From Tateyamaria pelophila (GTDB lineage: Bacteria > Pseudomonadota > Alphaproteobacteria > Rhodobacterales > Rhodobacteraceae): a stretch of 64,000 bases of DNA. Positions 32,137 through 40,378 of this stretch are shown one piece after another. The notes under the pieces were generated by a model that had not been told where the DNA came from, did no database searches, and saw only the letters and a list, made by a program, of their open reading frames with translations. Numbering within the stretch: the first letter of the stretch is position 1; every line of letters starts with the position of its first letter. Where the stretch lies: positions 1 to 64,000 of the forward strand of contig NZ_JAIMIA010000021.1 in NCBI RefSeq assembly GCF_019966495.1, given 5' to 3'. Position numbers and translations under genes: made by a program.

Positions 32137-33288
32137 TCAACTTGGACAGACGTTCTCAGCCAAAGACAGGCCGTAGCCATATATGGCGTCCCTACCCATT
32201 GGTCCCAGTTCCGTGCTGGTTTCAGCGAGGCGCGTTCTGACTTGCTCCACCGTGCGAGCACCTGCAAGCGAGGCATCTGCGGCAAGTCTGGCCGTCACGA
32301 AAGGCGTCGCGATAGAGGTCCCCGTCACGAAGCGCGTTCGGCCGTCGGATGTCACCATCACGTCCACGCCGGGGGCCGCCACATCAACATGTGGACCCCG
32401 CACGGCGTTTCTGTAGATCCGCCCGGTGGCGTCCACGGCTGTGACGGCGATGACGCCGTCAAACCCGGCAGGGTAGAGCGGCGCAACATCCGGCCCGTCA
32501 TTCCCGACCGCCGCAACAAGGATCAGGCCACGTGCCACAGCCCGTGTCACCGCCAGATCCAGCAGCTTGTTATAAGGCCCGGCGAGGGCGAGGTTGACGA
32601 AGCGCACCTCCTCCTCTGCCAACCAGTTCAGCGCCCGTACCAATGCGTCCGCGCCTGCGACCAGCCCCAGCGCGTTTTGCTGGCCAAAGACGTTCGCGCC
32701 ATAGATTGTGACATCCGACAAGCGGTCCGGGTTTGAAAGAACCGATGCGACGTCGGTGCCATGGGTGGCCGGCCCGGCCCGGCCTGAAAAGAACGCGCGG
32801 GTCACGATACGGGCTTCTGCGAGTGCAGGCGCGTTGATGTCGATGCCCGTGTCGATGATGCCCACCGCAGCACGTGCGCGACACCCGCCCTCGGGCCAGC
32901 GCATGAGGTCATTCGCATAGTCGAGCGACCTTTGGCCGCTTGTCTCTTGTTGCAATCGGTAGACATGGTTGACGCCAACCGTCGCAGTGGGCACTGCATC
33001 TTCCAGCGTGAAGATGGCCTGCGGCGCGGTGATCCCAGCAGGTATCCTGAAATCCAGCATGGTCAGGCCCAGTCCGCGCAGCCGCGCCTCGCGGGTCAGC
33101 TCATAGCCACCGGCGTCTGCAAACTGTCGCAAATCAGCGGCAGAACCTGCATCAGGCACCAGCGCATACACCATTTGCGCATCAAGTATGTCTGTCTCCG
33201 TGCTCCGCTGGACCGCCGTGCAACCGGCCAACAGTGCCAGCAACGCTGAAACTGCGATGACGTGGCGTATCTTCATCACGTTGAGCAT
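32137..33288 (-). CDS. Subtilisin-like (S8) serine peptidase lipoprotein
   Basis: This 383-residue protein begins with a lipoprotein signal (VIAVSALLALLAGC, lipobox LAGC), so it is lipid-anchored in the periplasm. Residues about 35-125 are a propeptide-like region. The catalytic triad is visible: aspartate in GIIDTGIDI, histidine in THGTDVASV and serine in GTSIATPF. The oxyanion asparagine is in AVGNDG. I chose ATG 33288 with GGGAGG upstream. It is divergent from the anti-sigma-like gene. Its promoter (33344-33369) matches those of that gene and of the RTX gene. I infer a periplasmic protease in a sigma/anti-sigma envelope circuit. Confidence 0.85.
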   Translation of the reverse strand: MLNVMKIRHVIAVSALLALLAGCTAVQRSTETDILDAQMVYALVPDAGSAADLRQFADAGGYELTREARLRGLGLTMLDFRIPAGITAPQAIFTLEDAVPTATVGVNHVYRLQQETSGQRSLDYANDLMRWPEGGCRARAAVGIIDTGIDINAPALAEARIVTRAFFSGRAGPATHGTDVASVLSNPDRLSDVTIYGANVFGQQNALGLVAGADALVRALNWLAEEEVRFVNLALAGPYNKLLDLAVTRAVARGLILVAAVGNDGPDVAPLYPAGFDGVIAVTAVDATGRIYRNAVRGPHVDVAAPGVDVMVTSDGRTRFVTGTSIATPFVTARLAADASLAGARTVEQVRTRLAETSTELGPMGRDAIYGYGLSLAENVCPS

Positions 33289-33343
33289 ATGCGCCTCCCT
33301 TGATCGCCAGAGATCCGTCTCTCGAACACCCTGCTTATTGTCC

Positions 33344-33369
33344 GTCGTTCGAGAGGCCAAAAAGGTTCA
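33344..33369 (-). promoter_or_regulatory. ECF-sigma promoter of the S8 peptidase gene
   Basis: On the minus strand TGAACC (33369-33364), 16-nt spacer, CGAC (33347-33344). Same architecture as 33406-33431 and 36477-36502. Confidence 0.65.
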
Positions 33370-33405
33370 AAAAATTCGATGAACCCGGCGCAACGCATTA
33401 TTTTT

Positions 33406-33431
33406 TGAACCTTACCGCAAGACTGTGCGAC
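33406..33431 (+). promoter_or_regulatory. ECF-sigma promoter of the anti-sigma-like gene
   Basis: TGAACC (33406-33411), 16-nt spacer, CGAC (33428-33431), 37 nt before ATG 33469. It is back-to-back with the S8 promoter. Confidence 0.65.
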
Positions 33432-33468
33432 AAAGATGTAAGTACTGCAACGCTATGGATATCGCGAC

Positions 33469-34029
33469 ATGGAACGGGACGACGCAATCCTCGAATACCT
33501 GCAAGACCGGATGGGCCGGGACGACCGGGACCTTTTCGAGGCAGACATGGCTGAGGACGCGGCACTCGCAGCCGAGGTCGAGGTCATGCGATCGGTCCGA
33601 ACGGCACTTGCCTCCGGGCCAATCCATGAAAACAAGGATGCGGTCTGGGCGCGCGTCTCGCGCAGCATTGACCAGATGCAGGAACCCGCCAATGTCAATC
33701 GCGCACCATGGGGTGCATTGTTGCGCTACGCGGCTGTGGCGGTCGTCGCTGTTTCGGCGTGGCAGGTGGCCATCGTGCCGCGCATATCCAGCGCACCGGA
33801 TACATTCCGGCCGGCCAGCGAGCAGACAGCGGGCGTGGCACTACAGGTCAAGTTCACCGACGCGGCCATGTTCACCGATATCGCGGCATTGGTCTATACG
33901 TTGAACGGGACAATCATTGATGGGCCCGGCGCACTGGGTATTCTGCATCTGTCCTTTCCAGACACTGACTTGCGTGCACAGGCGATTGACGTGCTCGAAC
34001 GCTCGGATCTGGTGGAATTTGTTCAATGA
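33469..34029 (+). CDS. Membrane anti-sigma-like protein with I9-like periplasmic domain
   Basis: This 186-residue single-pass membrane protein has three parts. A cytoplasmic helical part (residues 1-80; DDAILEYLQDRMGRDDRDLF) resembles the N-terminal sigma-binding region of anti-sigma factors, but without a zinc motif. A transmembrane helix lies at about 85-105 (LLRYAAVAVVAVSAWQVAIV). The periplasmic domain, about 125-186 (VALQVKFTDAAMFTDIAALV, then LNGTIIDGPGALGILHLSFP), has the beta-alpha-beta pattern of subtilisin propeptide/I9 inhibitors. It converges with the ECF sigma gene (15 nt between stops) and is divergent from the S8 peptidase. I infer that it holds the sigma factor and is regulated by, or inhibits, the peptidase. 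Confidence 0.65.
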   Translation: MERDDAILEYLQDRMGRDDRDLFEADMAEDAALAAEVEVMRSVRTALASGPIHENKDAVWARVSRSIDQMQEPANVNRAPWGALLRYAAVAVVAVSAWQVAIVPRISSAPDTFRPASEQTAGVALQVKFTDAAMFTDIAALVYTLNGTIIDGPGALGILHLSFPDTDLRAQAIDVLERSDLVEFVQ

Positions 34030-34044
34030 CGGTGATGCGCGCAC

Positions 34045-34584
34045 TCAGCGTCGCACGGCGGCTTGCAGACAGCGCATCAATGCTTGTTTGGCGTGGAAAA
34101 TTCGTGTCTTGATCGTACCCACAGGCACGGCTTCGATCCGGGCAATCTCCGGATAGGTCAGATCTTCGAGAAACGCGAGCCGGATGGCCGCGCGATGGAC
34201 GTCCTTCAGTCCTTCCAGGCATTTGTGCAAACGCTGACTTTCGGATGCGGCGATGGCTGCGGCTTCCGGGTCGGGTGCGGTGTCGGCGGTCTCGGGAACC
34301 TCATCGACAAAGGAGAGCCTTCCGCGTTTGCGCAGCGCATCGACAAGCTTGTTGCGCGCGATGGAAAAGAGCCAGGTCTTGACGCTGGACTGCCCGGCAA
34401 AGCGTTGCGCTGTGCGCCAGACGTCAAGCATGGTGTCGTGTACGCAATCCGACGCCAATTCGCGGTTGCCGCACTTCGCCATGGCAAAGGCGTAGACCCC
34501 GCCGTTATGGCGTTCGTAGAGCTGGTGCATCGCGGTTTTGTCGCCCGATGCGATAGCTGTAATGAGATCGGTGTCATCCATCAT
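34045..34584 (-). CDS. ECF RNA polymerase sigma factor
   Basis: This 179-residue sigma factor has region 2 at about residues 12-80 (AMHQLYERHNGGVYAFAMAK, then ASDCVHDTMLDVWRTAQRFA and VKTWLFSIARNKLVD). Region 4 lies at about 120-172 (LKDVHRAAIRLAFLEDLTYP and VPVGTIKTRIFHAKQAL). It differs clearly from EcfG and resembles RpoE/SigK-like envelope-stress sigma factors. The anti-sigma-like gene is convergent with it, rather than downstream in the same operon as usual. It probably recognises the TGAACC-N16-CGAC promoters of this module. Its own upstream region has only a weak TGAAC with poor -10 spacing. Confidence 0.85.
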   Translation of the reverse strand: MMDDTDLITAIASGDKTAMHQLYERHNGGVYAFAMAKCGNRELASDCVHDTMLDVWRTAQRFAGQSSVKTWLFSIARNKLVDALRKRGRLSFVDEVPETADTAPDPEAAAIAASESQRLHKCLEGLKDVHRAAIRLAFLEDLTYPEIARIEAVPVGTIKTRIFHAKQALMRCLQAAVRR

Positions 34585-34704
34585 GTGCTTGGCGCATCGC
34601 TCCGGCGCATTTGTTCAACCAATGAGTGTCACTGGTGCGCCTCTGACACAACAGGCAAGGCGCGAAAAGGCTTTCGGCGCGGGCCGACCCGGCAACTGCC
34701 CGCC

Positions 34705-34740
34705 AAAAAACCCCGCCAGCTTCACAAAGCTGACGGGGCC
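34705..34740 (-). terminator. Rho-independent terminator of the RTX gene
   Basis: On the minus strand, stem CCCCGTCAGCTT, loop TGTG, stem AAGCTGGCGGGG (one internal A-C mismatch), then six T residues (34710-34705). It lies about 26 nt past the RTX stop and insulates the sigma gene. Confidence 0.8.
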
Positions 34741-34765
34741 TCACGCCGAACCGGAACTTTTTACA

Positions 34766-36376
34766 TCATGCAATCATGAAATCATCGGCGTGAAAGTCGG
34801 AAACTTCGGCGTTGTCGAAGGTAATGACCTTGTTGTTGAGCGCGAGTTCGACACCGTCCGCGACCTGGGTCAGATTGCCCAAGAGCGCATCTGCCGTCAC
34901 TGTCGGGTCGTTGGTGACGAAAAGCAGGTTGTCTGTTCCGAATTCGAAGTCGAGGATGATATCGACACCCGCATCTGCCTCGAAGAAGACAAACGTATCG
35001 GCGCCCGCTCCGCCGGTCATGGCGTCGTTGCCGGATCCGCCCCGGATCACGTTCGCCTGATCGTTGCCCACGATGATGTCGTCAAAATCAGAGCCGGTGA
35101 CCTGTTCGAAGTTGGTCGCCATCGAAATTTCACCGCCAGCCGGGATATAGCCCTGTGTGGCGAAGGTGCCTGCCGCGAGATCGACATTAACCGCCGCCGC
35201 CGCGCCACTGAAATCAAGCAGATCGATGCCCGCGCCGCCATCAAGATCAAGCTTGATCACATCCGACACATTGCCTTCGATCACCGCGGTATCGTCACCA
35301 CCCCCAAAATTCGTCTCCAGTGTTTCGGTGTTGCGAATGTCGAGCTGAAACAATCCTGCTTCCGTCTGATCGTTGAGTTCGATCCGCGCGAACGCGACGC
35401 CGTAGTCTGTGGTCGAGAACGACGCAACATCTTTGTTTTGCAGGTCATCATTCACCAGATCGGTGTCAAAATTGACCTGCACCAGGTCGTCACCCGAGCC
35501 ACCATTCAAAAGGTCCGAACCGTCGCCATTGTTCCAGACGAGGCTGTCGTCACCGCCCCCGGCAATGACAACATCATCGCCCTTGTTGCCGACCAGAAGA
35601 TCATCGCCGCCGCGGCCAAGAATTTTGTCGTCGCCGCTCCCGCCGGATATTTCATTGTCTTGCTTGTCACCCTTGATTTTGTCTTTGAAGTCGGTCCCGA
35701 CAACGTTTTCAAAGTTCTCAGCTGTGGACTCGTCCAGGGCGTCTTTTTTCAGGTCGACCGAGACGCCGGCCGCGACTTGCGACAGATCAAGCGTATCCAC
35801 GCCATCCCCCCCATCAAGATTTAGCGCAATGGCCTCCAGTATGGCACCTTTCAGCACGGCGGCGTCGTCTCCGGCGCCGAAATTCGTCTCCAGCACCTCT
35901 GTTTCGCGGATGTCGAGTTGAAAGAGGCCGAGTTCGCTCTGATCGTTGAGCGCGATCCGCGCAAACTGAACACCCTGATCGGTTACAGAGTATTCGGCGA
36001 CATCTTTGTTTTGCAGGTCATCATTCACCAGATCGGTGTTGAAATTGACCTGGACGCTGTCATCGCCTTCGCCGCCTTGCATCAGGTCGGAGCCATCGCC
36101 ATTGTTCCAGACCAACAGATCGTCGCCCCAGCCTCCAAACATGAAATCGTTGCCTTTGTTGCCGACAATGATGTCACTGCCCAATCCGCCGAACAGGTAG
36201 TCTTCTCCGTCGCCGCCTGAGACCGTGTCATGACCTGAGAAAGCAAAGATCAGGTCATTGCCGCCATTGCCATTGATGTGGTCGCTGCCAAACGATCCGA
36301 AAATCAGATCGTTATTGTCGGAGCCATCGATCTCGAGGCCGAGTTCGTTTGGGTTGAATTCGCTGAATACGGGCAT
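34766..36376 (-). CDS. RTX-type calcium-binding repeat protein
   Basis: This 536-residue acidic protein consists mostly of RTX nonapeptides (GGxGxDxUx), such as INGNGGNDLIFAFSGHDTVS near residue 33 and GGSGDDKILGRGGDDLLVGN near 250. These form calcium-binding beta-rolls. Two copies of an approximately 136-residue unit (residues about 75-210 and 265-400) give an internal duplication. The last 80 residues (ADTFVFFEADAGVDIILDFE) have the C-terminal M10-peptidase/RTX secretion-signal pattern. No N-terminal signal is seen, so type I secretion is expected, though no secretion genes are nearby. The promoter at 36477-36502 matches those of the S8 and anti-sigma-like genes, so it is a likely target of the adjacent ECF sigma factor. 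Confidence 0.85.
   Translation of the reverse strand: MPVFSEFNPNELGLEIDGSDNNDLIFGSFGSDHINGNGGNDLIFAFSGHDTVSGGDGEDYLFGGLGSDIIVGNKGNDFMFGGWGDDLLVWNNGDGSDLMQGGEGDDSVQVNFNTDLVNDDLQNKDVAEYSVTDQGVQFARIALNDQSELGLFQLDIRETEVLETNFGAGDDAAVLKGAILEAIALNLDGGDGVDTLDLSQVAAGVSVDLKKDALDESTAENFENVVGTDFKDKIKGDKQDNEISGGSGDDKILGRGGDDLLVGNKGDDVVIAGGGDDSLVWNNGDGSDLLNGGSGDDLVQVNFDTDLVNDDLQNKDVASFSTTDYGVAFARIELNDQTEAGLFQLDIRNTETLETNFGGGDDTAVIEGNVSDVIKLDLDGGAGIDLLDFSGAAAAVNVDLAAGTFATQGYIPAGGEISMATNFEQVTGSDFDDIIVGNDQANVIRGGSGNDAMTGGAGADTFVFFEADAGVDIILDFEFGTDNLLFVTNDPTVTADALLGNLTQVADGVELALNNKVITFDNAEVSDFHADDFMIA
35177..35584 (-). repeat. RTX gene internal repeat, second unit
   Basis: Encodes LVWNNGDGSDLLNGG through AAAVNVDL. 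It is a direct copy, offset by 570 nt, of 35747-36154, with near-identical stretches such as VNDDLQNKDVA and GLFQLDIR. Boundaries are approximate. Confidence 0.7.
35747..36154 (-). repeat. RTX gene internal repeat, first unit
   Basis: Encodes LVWNNGDGSDLMQGG through AAGVSVDL, paired with 35177-35584. The DNA around 36005-36055 is nearly identical to that around 35435-35485. Confidence 0.7.
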
Positions 36377-36476
36377 TGGATACTCCAGTCACAAAATTTG
36401 AGTTGCCGCTTCTCCCGACTTTGACGCGTCGGAAAAGGCTCTGATTGGTCCCTCGCAACCAGCGAGTTACCAGTCA

Positions 36477-36502
36477 GTCGCGCCACCACACGCAAAGGTT
36501 CA
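36477..36502 (-). promoter_or_regulatory. ECF-sigma promoter of the RTX gene
   Basis: On the minus strand TGAACC (36502-36497), 16-nt spacer, CGAC (36480-36477). The leader to ATG 36376 is about 100 nt. Confidence 0.65.
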
Positions 36503-36733
36503 AATTTATTTTGGAAACTGTTTTGTATGTCCGCTTCGGGTCTTGGATGCGGCATGCCCATTGCCACTGATCAAGAACAAAATCCGGCGCGTCGCCCCAT
36601 GTGCTTTGCCTTGGCTGACCCGTTGCGGCGTTCGCGGGTGCGTTTGTCAATGGATGGGGTAGGGCGCGTTCCTCTCCGTCAAGCTAACGTCGTACGAAAG
36701 CTGTCGGGAAAGGGAACAACAGGGCTTGCGCGC
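36503..36733. other. Intergenic region between the RTX promoter and the sulfatase operon end
   Basis: With the RTX leader, about 357 nt lie between the RTX start and the sulfatase stop. No gene, clear terminator or repeat is seen. Frames here are antisense extensions of sulfatase shadows. Confidence 0.45.
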
Positions 36734-38212
36734 TCACCAGGGCCGGGATTGGTCAGGTGTTCTGTCTTCTGCTTCGGCCATGGCGTCCAGCAGAAGCTGT
36801 TTCATTGCCCGTCGTTGATCGGTGTGATCGGAAGACTGATAGAGATTGTGCAACTCACCGGGGTCGTCAGCCAGATTATACAACTCGCCCGCGCGGGTGT
36901 TTCCACACGCGGGCGATCCATGCCAGATGATGAGTTTCCAGTCGCCTTGGCGCAGCATCGTCGTCATGATCAGCGGTTCAGTGTGAAAACCCGAGTAGCG
37001 GTATTCGCTCAGCGCCCAGGTCCGAAAACCCGCGTCCTCCCCAAAGACCAGCGGCAAAAGGGACTGCCCTTGCACCCCCGCACCCGGCGCGCAGCCCGAA
37101 GCGGCGAGGATCGTCGCGCTCAGGTCGATCCACTGCACCGGATTGGCAATGCGCTGCCCCGCGGGGATCTGGCCGGACCAGCGCGCGATAAGCGGCACAC
37201 GACAAAGATCGTCATAAAGCTGGGGACCCTTAAGCAGCTGTTGATGGTTGCCCAGCATTTCGCCGTGATCCGACGAGAAAATGACCAGCGTGTTTTCCAG
37301 TACCCCTGCCTCTTCCAGCGCCCCAAGCATGCGCCCGACTTCATAGTCGATCAGCGCAATCATGGCCCAGTACTGTGCCCGGATCTCGTTGATTTCCGCC
37401 CCGGTATAGTCCTGAAAGCCGGGGGCCGTCCCGCTGTAGCTTTTCTCCGAACATGCGCGGTGGTCCTTTGGTTTTTCATCCAACTCGCCGGGTTTGGTGT
37501 TGGGTTCCGGGATGGCATCCGCATCAATCATATCCCGGAATTCCTGCGGTGCACCAAAGGAATGGTGTGGATCAAAAAAGCTGGCCATCAGGAAAAACGG
37601 TTTGGATTTGGCACGGTCATGGGAGATGAAGTCGATCGCCCGCTCGGCCACCCAATGGGAATAATGTGCCTCTTTCGGGACGTGGTCGATGGGTGTCCCG
37701 GTGCGCGCTCGATTGGAGTATTCCGTGTTCTCGTTGGCGCCTGTGTCGGGAAAAATGCCTTGATAGACATCGGGATGCGTTTTGCGCAGCCAACGGTGAT
37801 AGTCGTTTTCCAAAGCCCGGTGATTTGGTCCATGCGCCCATTCAAACACCCTGTAGCCGTCATTCTGGCGCGGTTCCGTCCGCCACGTGTCGCATGGCGC
37901 GAGGTGCTGTTTGCCGATCATGCCACAGTCATATCCCGCATCCGCCAGCGTTCGCGTGAACATGTGCTGGCCCTTGGGCAGTGGCACCCCATTGGCATAA
38001 AGACCGTGGTTTGAAGGGTATTTCCCGGTAAAGAGCGAAGCCCGCGACGGGCTGCATAGCGGGTTCTGCACATAGCAGTTTTCGAACAGTGTCCCGCCCG
38101 CTGCCAATCTGTCCAGGTTGGGTGTTACCGCCCAGGAGGCCCCGGTGCAGCCCAGACTATCACCGCGTTGTTGGTCGGTGCAGATAAGCAGGATATTGGG
38201 GCGATCGCTCAT
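36734..38212 (-). CDS. Cytoplasmic sulfatase, formylglycine type
   Basis: This 492-residue arylsulfatase-family enzyme opens RPNILLICTDQQRGD, with metal-binding aspartates. The C-x-P-S-R motif is NPLCSPSRASLFTGKYP, with Cys53 to be converted to formylglycine. SSDHGEMLGNHQ near residue 305 adds the D-H metal pair, and GKQHLAP the active-site lysine and histidine. No signal peptide is present, so it works in the cytoplasm on an imported sulfate ester. It resembles choline-sulfatase and related TDQQR-type enzymes. It is the last gene of the minus-strand operon and lies 2 nt after the sulfatase-like gene. The FGE at 39429-40367 is the likely maturase. Confidence 0.85.
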   Translation of the reverse strand: MSDRPNILLICTDQQRGDSLGCTGASWAVTPNLDRLAAGGTLFENCYVQNPLCSPSRASLFTGKYPSNHGLYANGVPLPKGQHMFTRTLADAGYDCGMIGKQHLAPCDTWRTEPRQNDGYRVFEWAHGPNHRALENDYHRWLRKTHPDVYQGIFPDTGANENTEYSNRARTGTPIDHVPKEAHYSHWVAERAIDFISHDRAKSKPFFLMASFFDPHHSFGAPQEFRDMIDADAIPEPNTKPGELDEKPKDHRACSEKSYSGTAPGFQDYTGAEINEIRAQYWAMIALIDYEVGRMLGALEEAGVLENTLVIFSSDHGEMLGNHQQLLKGPQLYDDLCRVPLIARWSGQIPAGQRIANPVQWIDLSATILAASGCAPGAGVQGQSLLPLVFGEDAGFRTWALSEYRYSGFHTEPLIMTTMLRQGDWKLIIWHGSPACGNTRAGELYNLADDPGELHNLYQSSDHTDQRRAMKQLLLDAMAEAEDRTPDQSRPW

Positions 38213-38214
38213 CT

Positions 38215-39432
38215 TCAGAACTTCGCGATGCGTGGTTCAGTGCGGTCTTCAAGTGCGACACGGGCATCCATCATATGGTCGAGCATCTCTTCAAGCCTGT
38301 CTTGATGGGCGGGATCCGCCGCGAGGTTCTTTGCCTCTTTCGGATCGGAACTGAGGTCATACAAGCGTGTTTCCCGGGGCTCGCCATGGGTCAAAACCAG
38401 CTTCCAGTGCTTTGTGTTGAGCGCCGTTTGATGCGGGTGCCCGGGGTGGCGTAAACGGCTGAGTGCCCAACCGCGCGGCGTTACTGAGGTGAGGCACTGG
38501 CCTTGGAGCCGTTGGGGCCGTCGCACCTGGGCGAGATCACACAGTGTCGGTACAACGTCCATGGTCGACACAAGGCCCCCTATGCTTTGTTGTGCAAGAT
38601 GTGGGGCACACAGCAGCAAAGGGACGTGGATCGCCGCATTGTTCAAGGGTTGCGCCGCAACGCTGCCGACGCAACCACGCCCTGCCGTCACGACGATCAC
38701 CGTGTTCTGCGGCACTCCCGACAAGACCGTGGCTAGGGCCGCATCGGCTTGCCGCAGGGCTTTTGGGTCCAATGCCTCAACAAGGGCGGGGCCACCGCCC
38801 ATGCTGTGCCCTACAACAAACCCCGCCACGCCGAAAAACGGCCCGCCCAGTTCAACACGGCCGCAGACTTTTGTGCCCACCCACGCATTAAAGCTCAGAT
38901 GATCCGGCACGTTGGCCATCGCCTCATGGTGTGCCTGCGGGATTTCGGTGTCATCCGGGTCCGCCTGTCGCGGGAACACCTCGGTATAAATCGAAGGGGC
39001 GGTATGCTCCAGCCAGCTTAGGTAAGCGTTCTGCCGGGACCGATGAAGCGGGCCATGTGCCCAGTCAAAGTGATGATATTCGTTAGGCCGCGCATGTTCT
39101 GTCGTCCAGTTCGACACACCGGCCAGATGCCTGCGTCCGACCAGCCAGCTGTCGTATCCGTTCTGGGCGAAAACTTCGGGCAGTGGCGTTTCACGTCCCG
39201 GCAACGCGACGCCATCTGTCCAAAGATTGTGGGCCGCGACGTCAAGCCCGGTGAATAGGCTTGCCCGCGCCGGGCTGCTTTCGGGGGAGCAGGTGAAGGC
39301 TTGTGAGAAATGCAGGCTGTTGCTTTGCAGTGCACGCAGTGTCGGCAGAACGTCGATGTGCTCTTGCAAAGCCGTTTCACCAAGGCTGTCAAACACCACC
39401 ATGAGGATGTTGGGGCGGGCGGGCGGGGTCAC
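38215..39432 (-). CDS. Sulfatase-like protein lacking catalytic residues
   Basis: This 405-residue protein has the sulfatase fold outline: RPNILMVVFDSLGE at the start, SPARASLFTG near residue 55, GRRHLAGVSNWTTEH, HHFDWAHGP and a C-terminal LYDLSSDPKEAKNLA. The formylglycine cysteine of C-x-P-x-R is serine (Ser52, ESSPAR), and the D-H metal motif is TAGRGCVGS instead of SSDHGEMLG. The first aspartate pair is also altered. It is probably not a sulfatase; it may bind substrate or regulate its neighbours. The start is GTG 39432 inside the FGE stop (GTGA overlap); the longer frame adds an unrelated N-terminus. The frame is uninterrupted, which argues for a retained function. Confidence 0.75.
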   Translation of the reverse strand: MTPPARPNILMVVFDSLGETALQEHIDVLPTLRALQSNSLHFSQAFTCSPESSPARASLFTGLDVAAHNLWTDGVALPGRETPLPEVFAQNGYDSWLVGRRHLAGVSNWTTEHARPNEYHHFDWAHGPLHRSRQNAYLSWLEHTAPSIYTEVFPRQADPDDTEIPQAHHEAMANVPDHLSFNAWVGTKVCGRVELGGPFFGVAGFVVGHSMGGGPALVEALDPKALRQADAALATVLSGVPQNTVIVVTAGRGCVGSVAAQPLNNAAIHVPLLLCAPHLAQQSIGGLVSTMDVVPTLCDLAQVRRPQRLQGQCLTSVTPRGWALSRLRHPGHPHQTALNTKHWKLVLTHGEPRETRLYDLSSDPKEAKNLAADPAHQDRLEEMLDHMMDARVALEDRTEPRIAKF

Positions 39433-40367
39433 GGCGCATCCCAAACGATGCGAAAGCCCTGATGTGGCGTCGCACTGTCGGGGGAATTGCCGCTGCGCGC
39501 GGCGATACGGTACCGATAGCAATAACTGCGATGGCACAGATAGGACCCGCCCTTGAGCAACCTGAATCCGCGCATGCCCGCCATCTTGCGCTCCACGCTC
39601 TTTTTCAGCGATTTGACGCGGTACCGGTCCGCAGTCCATTCCCAGACATTGCCAACCATGTTGTAGAGCCCGTAGCCGTTCGGGGCAAACGAATGCGCCG
39701 GGGCGGTATGTGCGAACCCGTCTGCGCCGGTATTTTTCGCAGGAAAAGATCCTTGCCAGATGTTGCATGGCATATGGGTTTCGTCATCAGGCTCCGCATC
39801 GCCCCATGGATACCGCACATCACCCAAGCCGCCGCGCGCGGCATGTTCCCATTCCGCCTCGGACGGCAGCCGACCGCCGCACCAGCGCGCAAACGCAACC
39901 GCGTCATTCCATGAGACCTGCACAACAGGATGATCGGGCGCGGGCTGCACAGTCCCCGGTCCATGCGGTGCCAGCCAAGTCGCGCCATCGACCCTGCGCC
40001 ACCATTCCGTGCCCAAAACCGCTTGCGTTTCGCGCACATCCGATGGGACGTCCGAGAAAAAGACAAAGGACCAGCCGATACGCTCGGCCTCGGTGACATA
40101 GTCCGTGGCTGCCACAAATTCGGCGAATTCCGCGTTCGTCACGGTGTTCGGAGCCATGCGAAAGGGTCTCAGCTTTTTGCGGCGCAAAGGCCCTTCGCCA
40201 TCATCGGCAATCAGTGGCGCGCTGGTACCGAGCAACGCCGTACCGCCGGGAATGTCAATTTTCACCATGGGATTTGCTGGCTTGCTCTTGAAAAGCAGGA
40301 CCTCGGATGGCGCGTTCGTTTTGGTCTCTCTTGCGGGACTGCAACAGCCCTTTTGTCCTGCGTCCAT
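39429..40367 (-). CDS. Formylglycine-generating enzyme (SUMF1/FGE family)
   Basis: This 312-residue protein has the FGE-sulfatase domain. The catalytic cysteine region GGSYLCHRSYCYRYRIAARS is almost that of human SUMF1, with both active-site cysteines. Further motifs are VTNAEFAEFVAATDYVTEAE, GGRLPSEAEWEHAARGG and NGYGLYNMVGNVWEWTADR. FGE uses copper and oxygen to oxidise the cysteine in C-x-P-x-R of sulfatases to formylglycine. No signal peptide is seen, matching the cytoplasmic sulfatases of this operon. It lies 11 nt after the ABC ATPase gene and overlaps the sulfatase-like gene by 4 nt. Confidence 0.9.
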   Translation of the reverse strand: MDAGQKGCCSPARETKTNAPSEVLLFKSKPANPMVKIDIPGGTALLGTSAPLIADDGEGPLRRKKLRPFRMAPNTVTNAEFAEFVAATDYVTEAERIGWSFVFFSDVPSDVRETQAVLGTEWWRRVDGATWLAPHGPGTVQPAPDHPVVQVSWNDAVAFARWCGGRLPSEAEWEHAARGGLGDVRYPWGDAEPDDETHMPCNIWQGSFPAKNTGADGFAHTAPAHSFAPNGYGLYNMVGNVWEWTADRYRVKSLKKSVERKMAGMRGFRLLKGGSYLCHRSYCYRYRIAARSGNSPDSATPHQGFRIVWDAP

Positions 40368-40378
40368 ATTCTGCCGCC

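Noticed and set aside
34591-34617. TGAAC upstream of the ECF sigma gene as a fourth copy of the TGAACC-N16-CGAC promoter
   Set aside because: The sixth -35 base is A instead of C, and only CGCC is found, at N17 spacing, leaving about 6 nt to the ATG. It is too poor to claim autoregulation.
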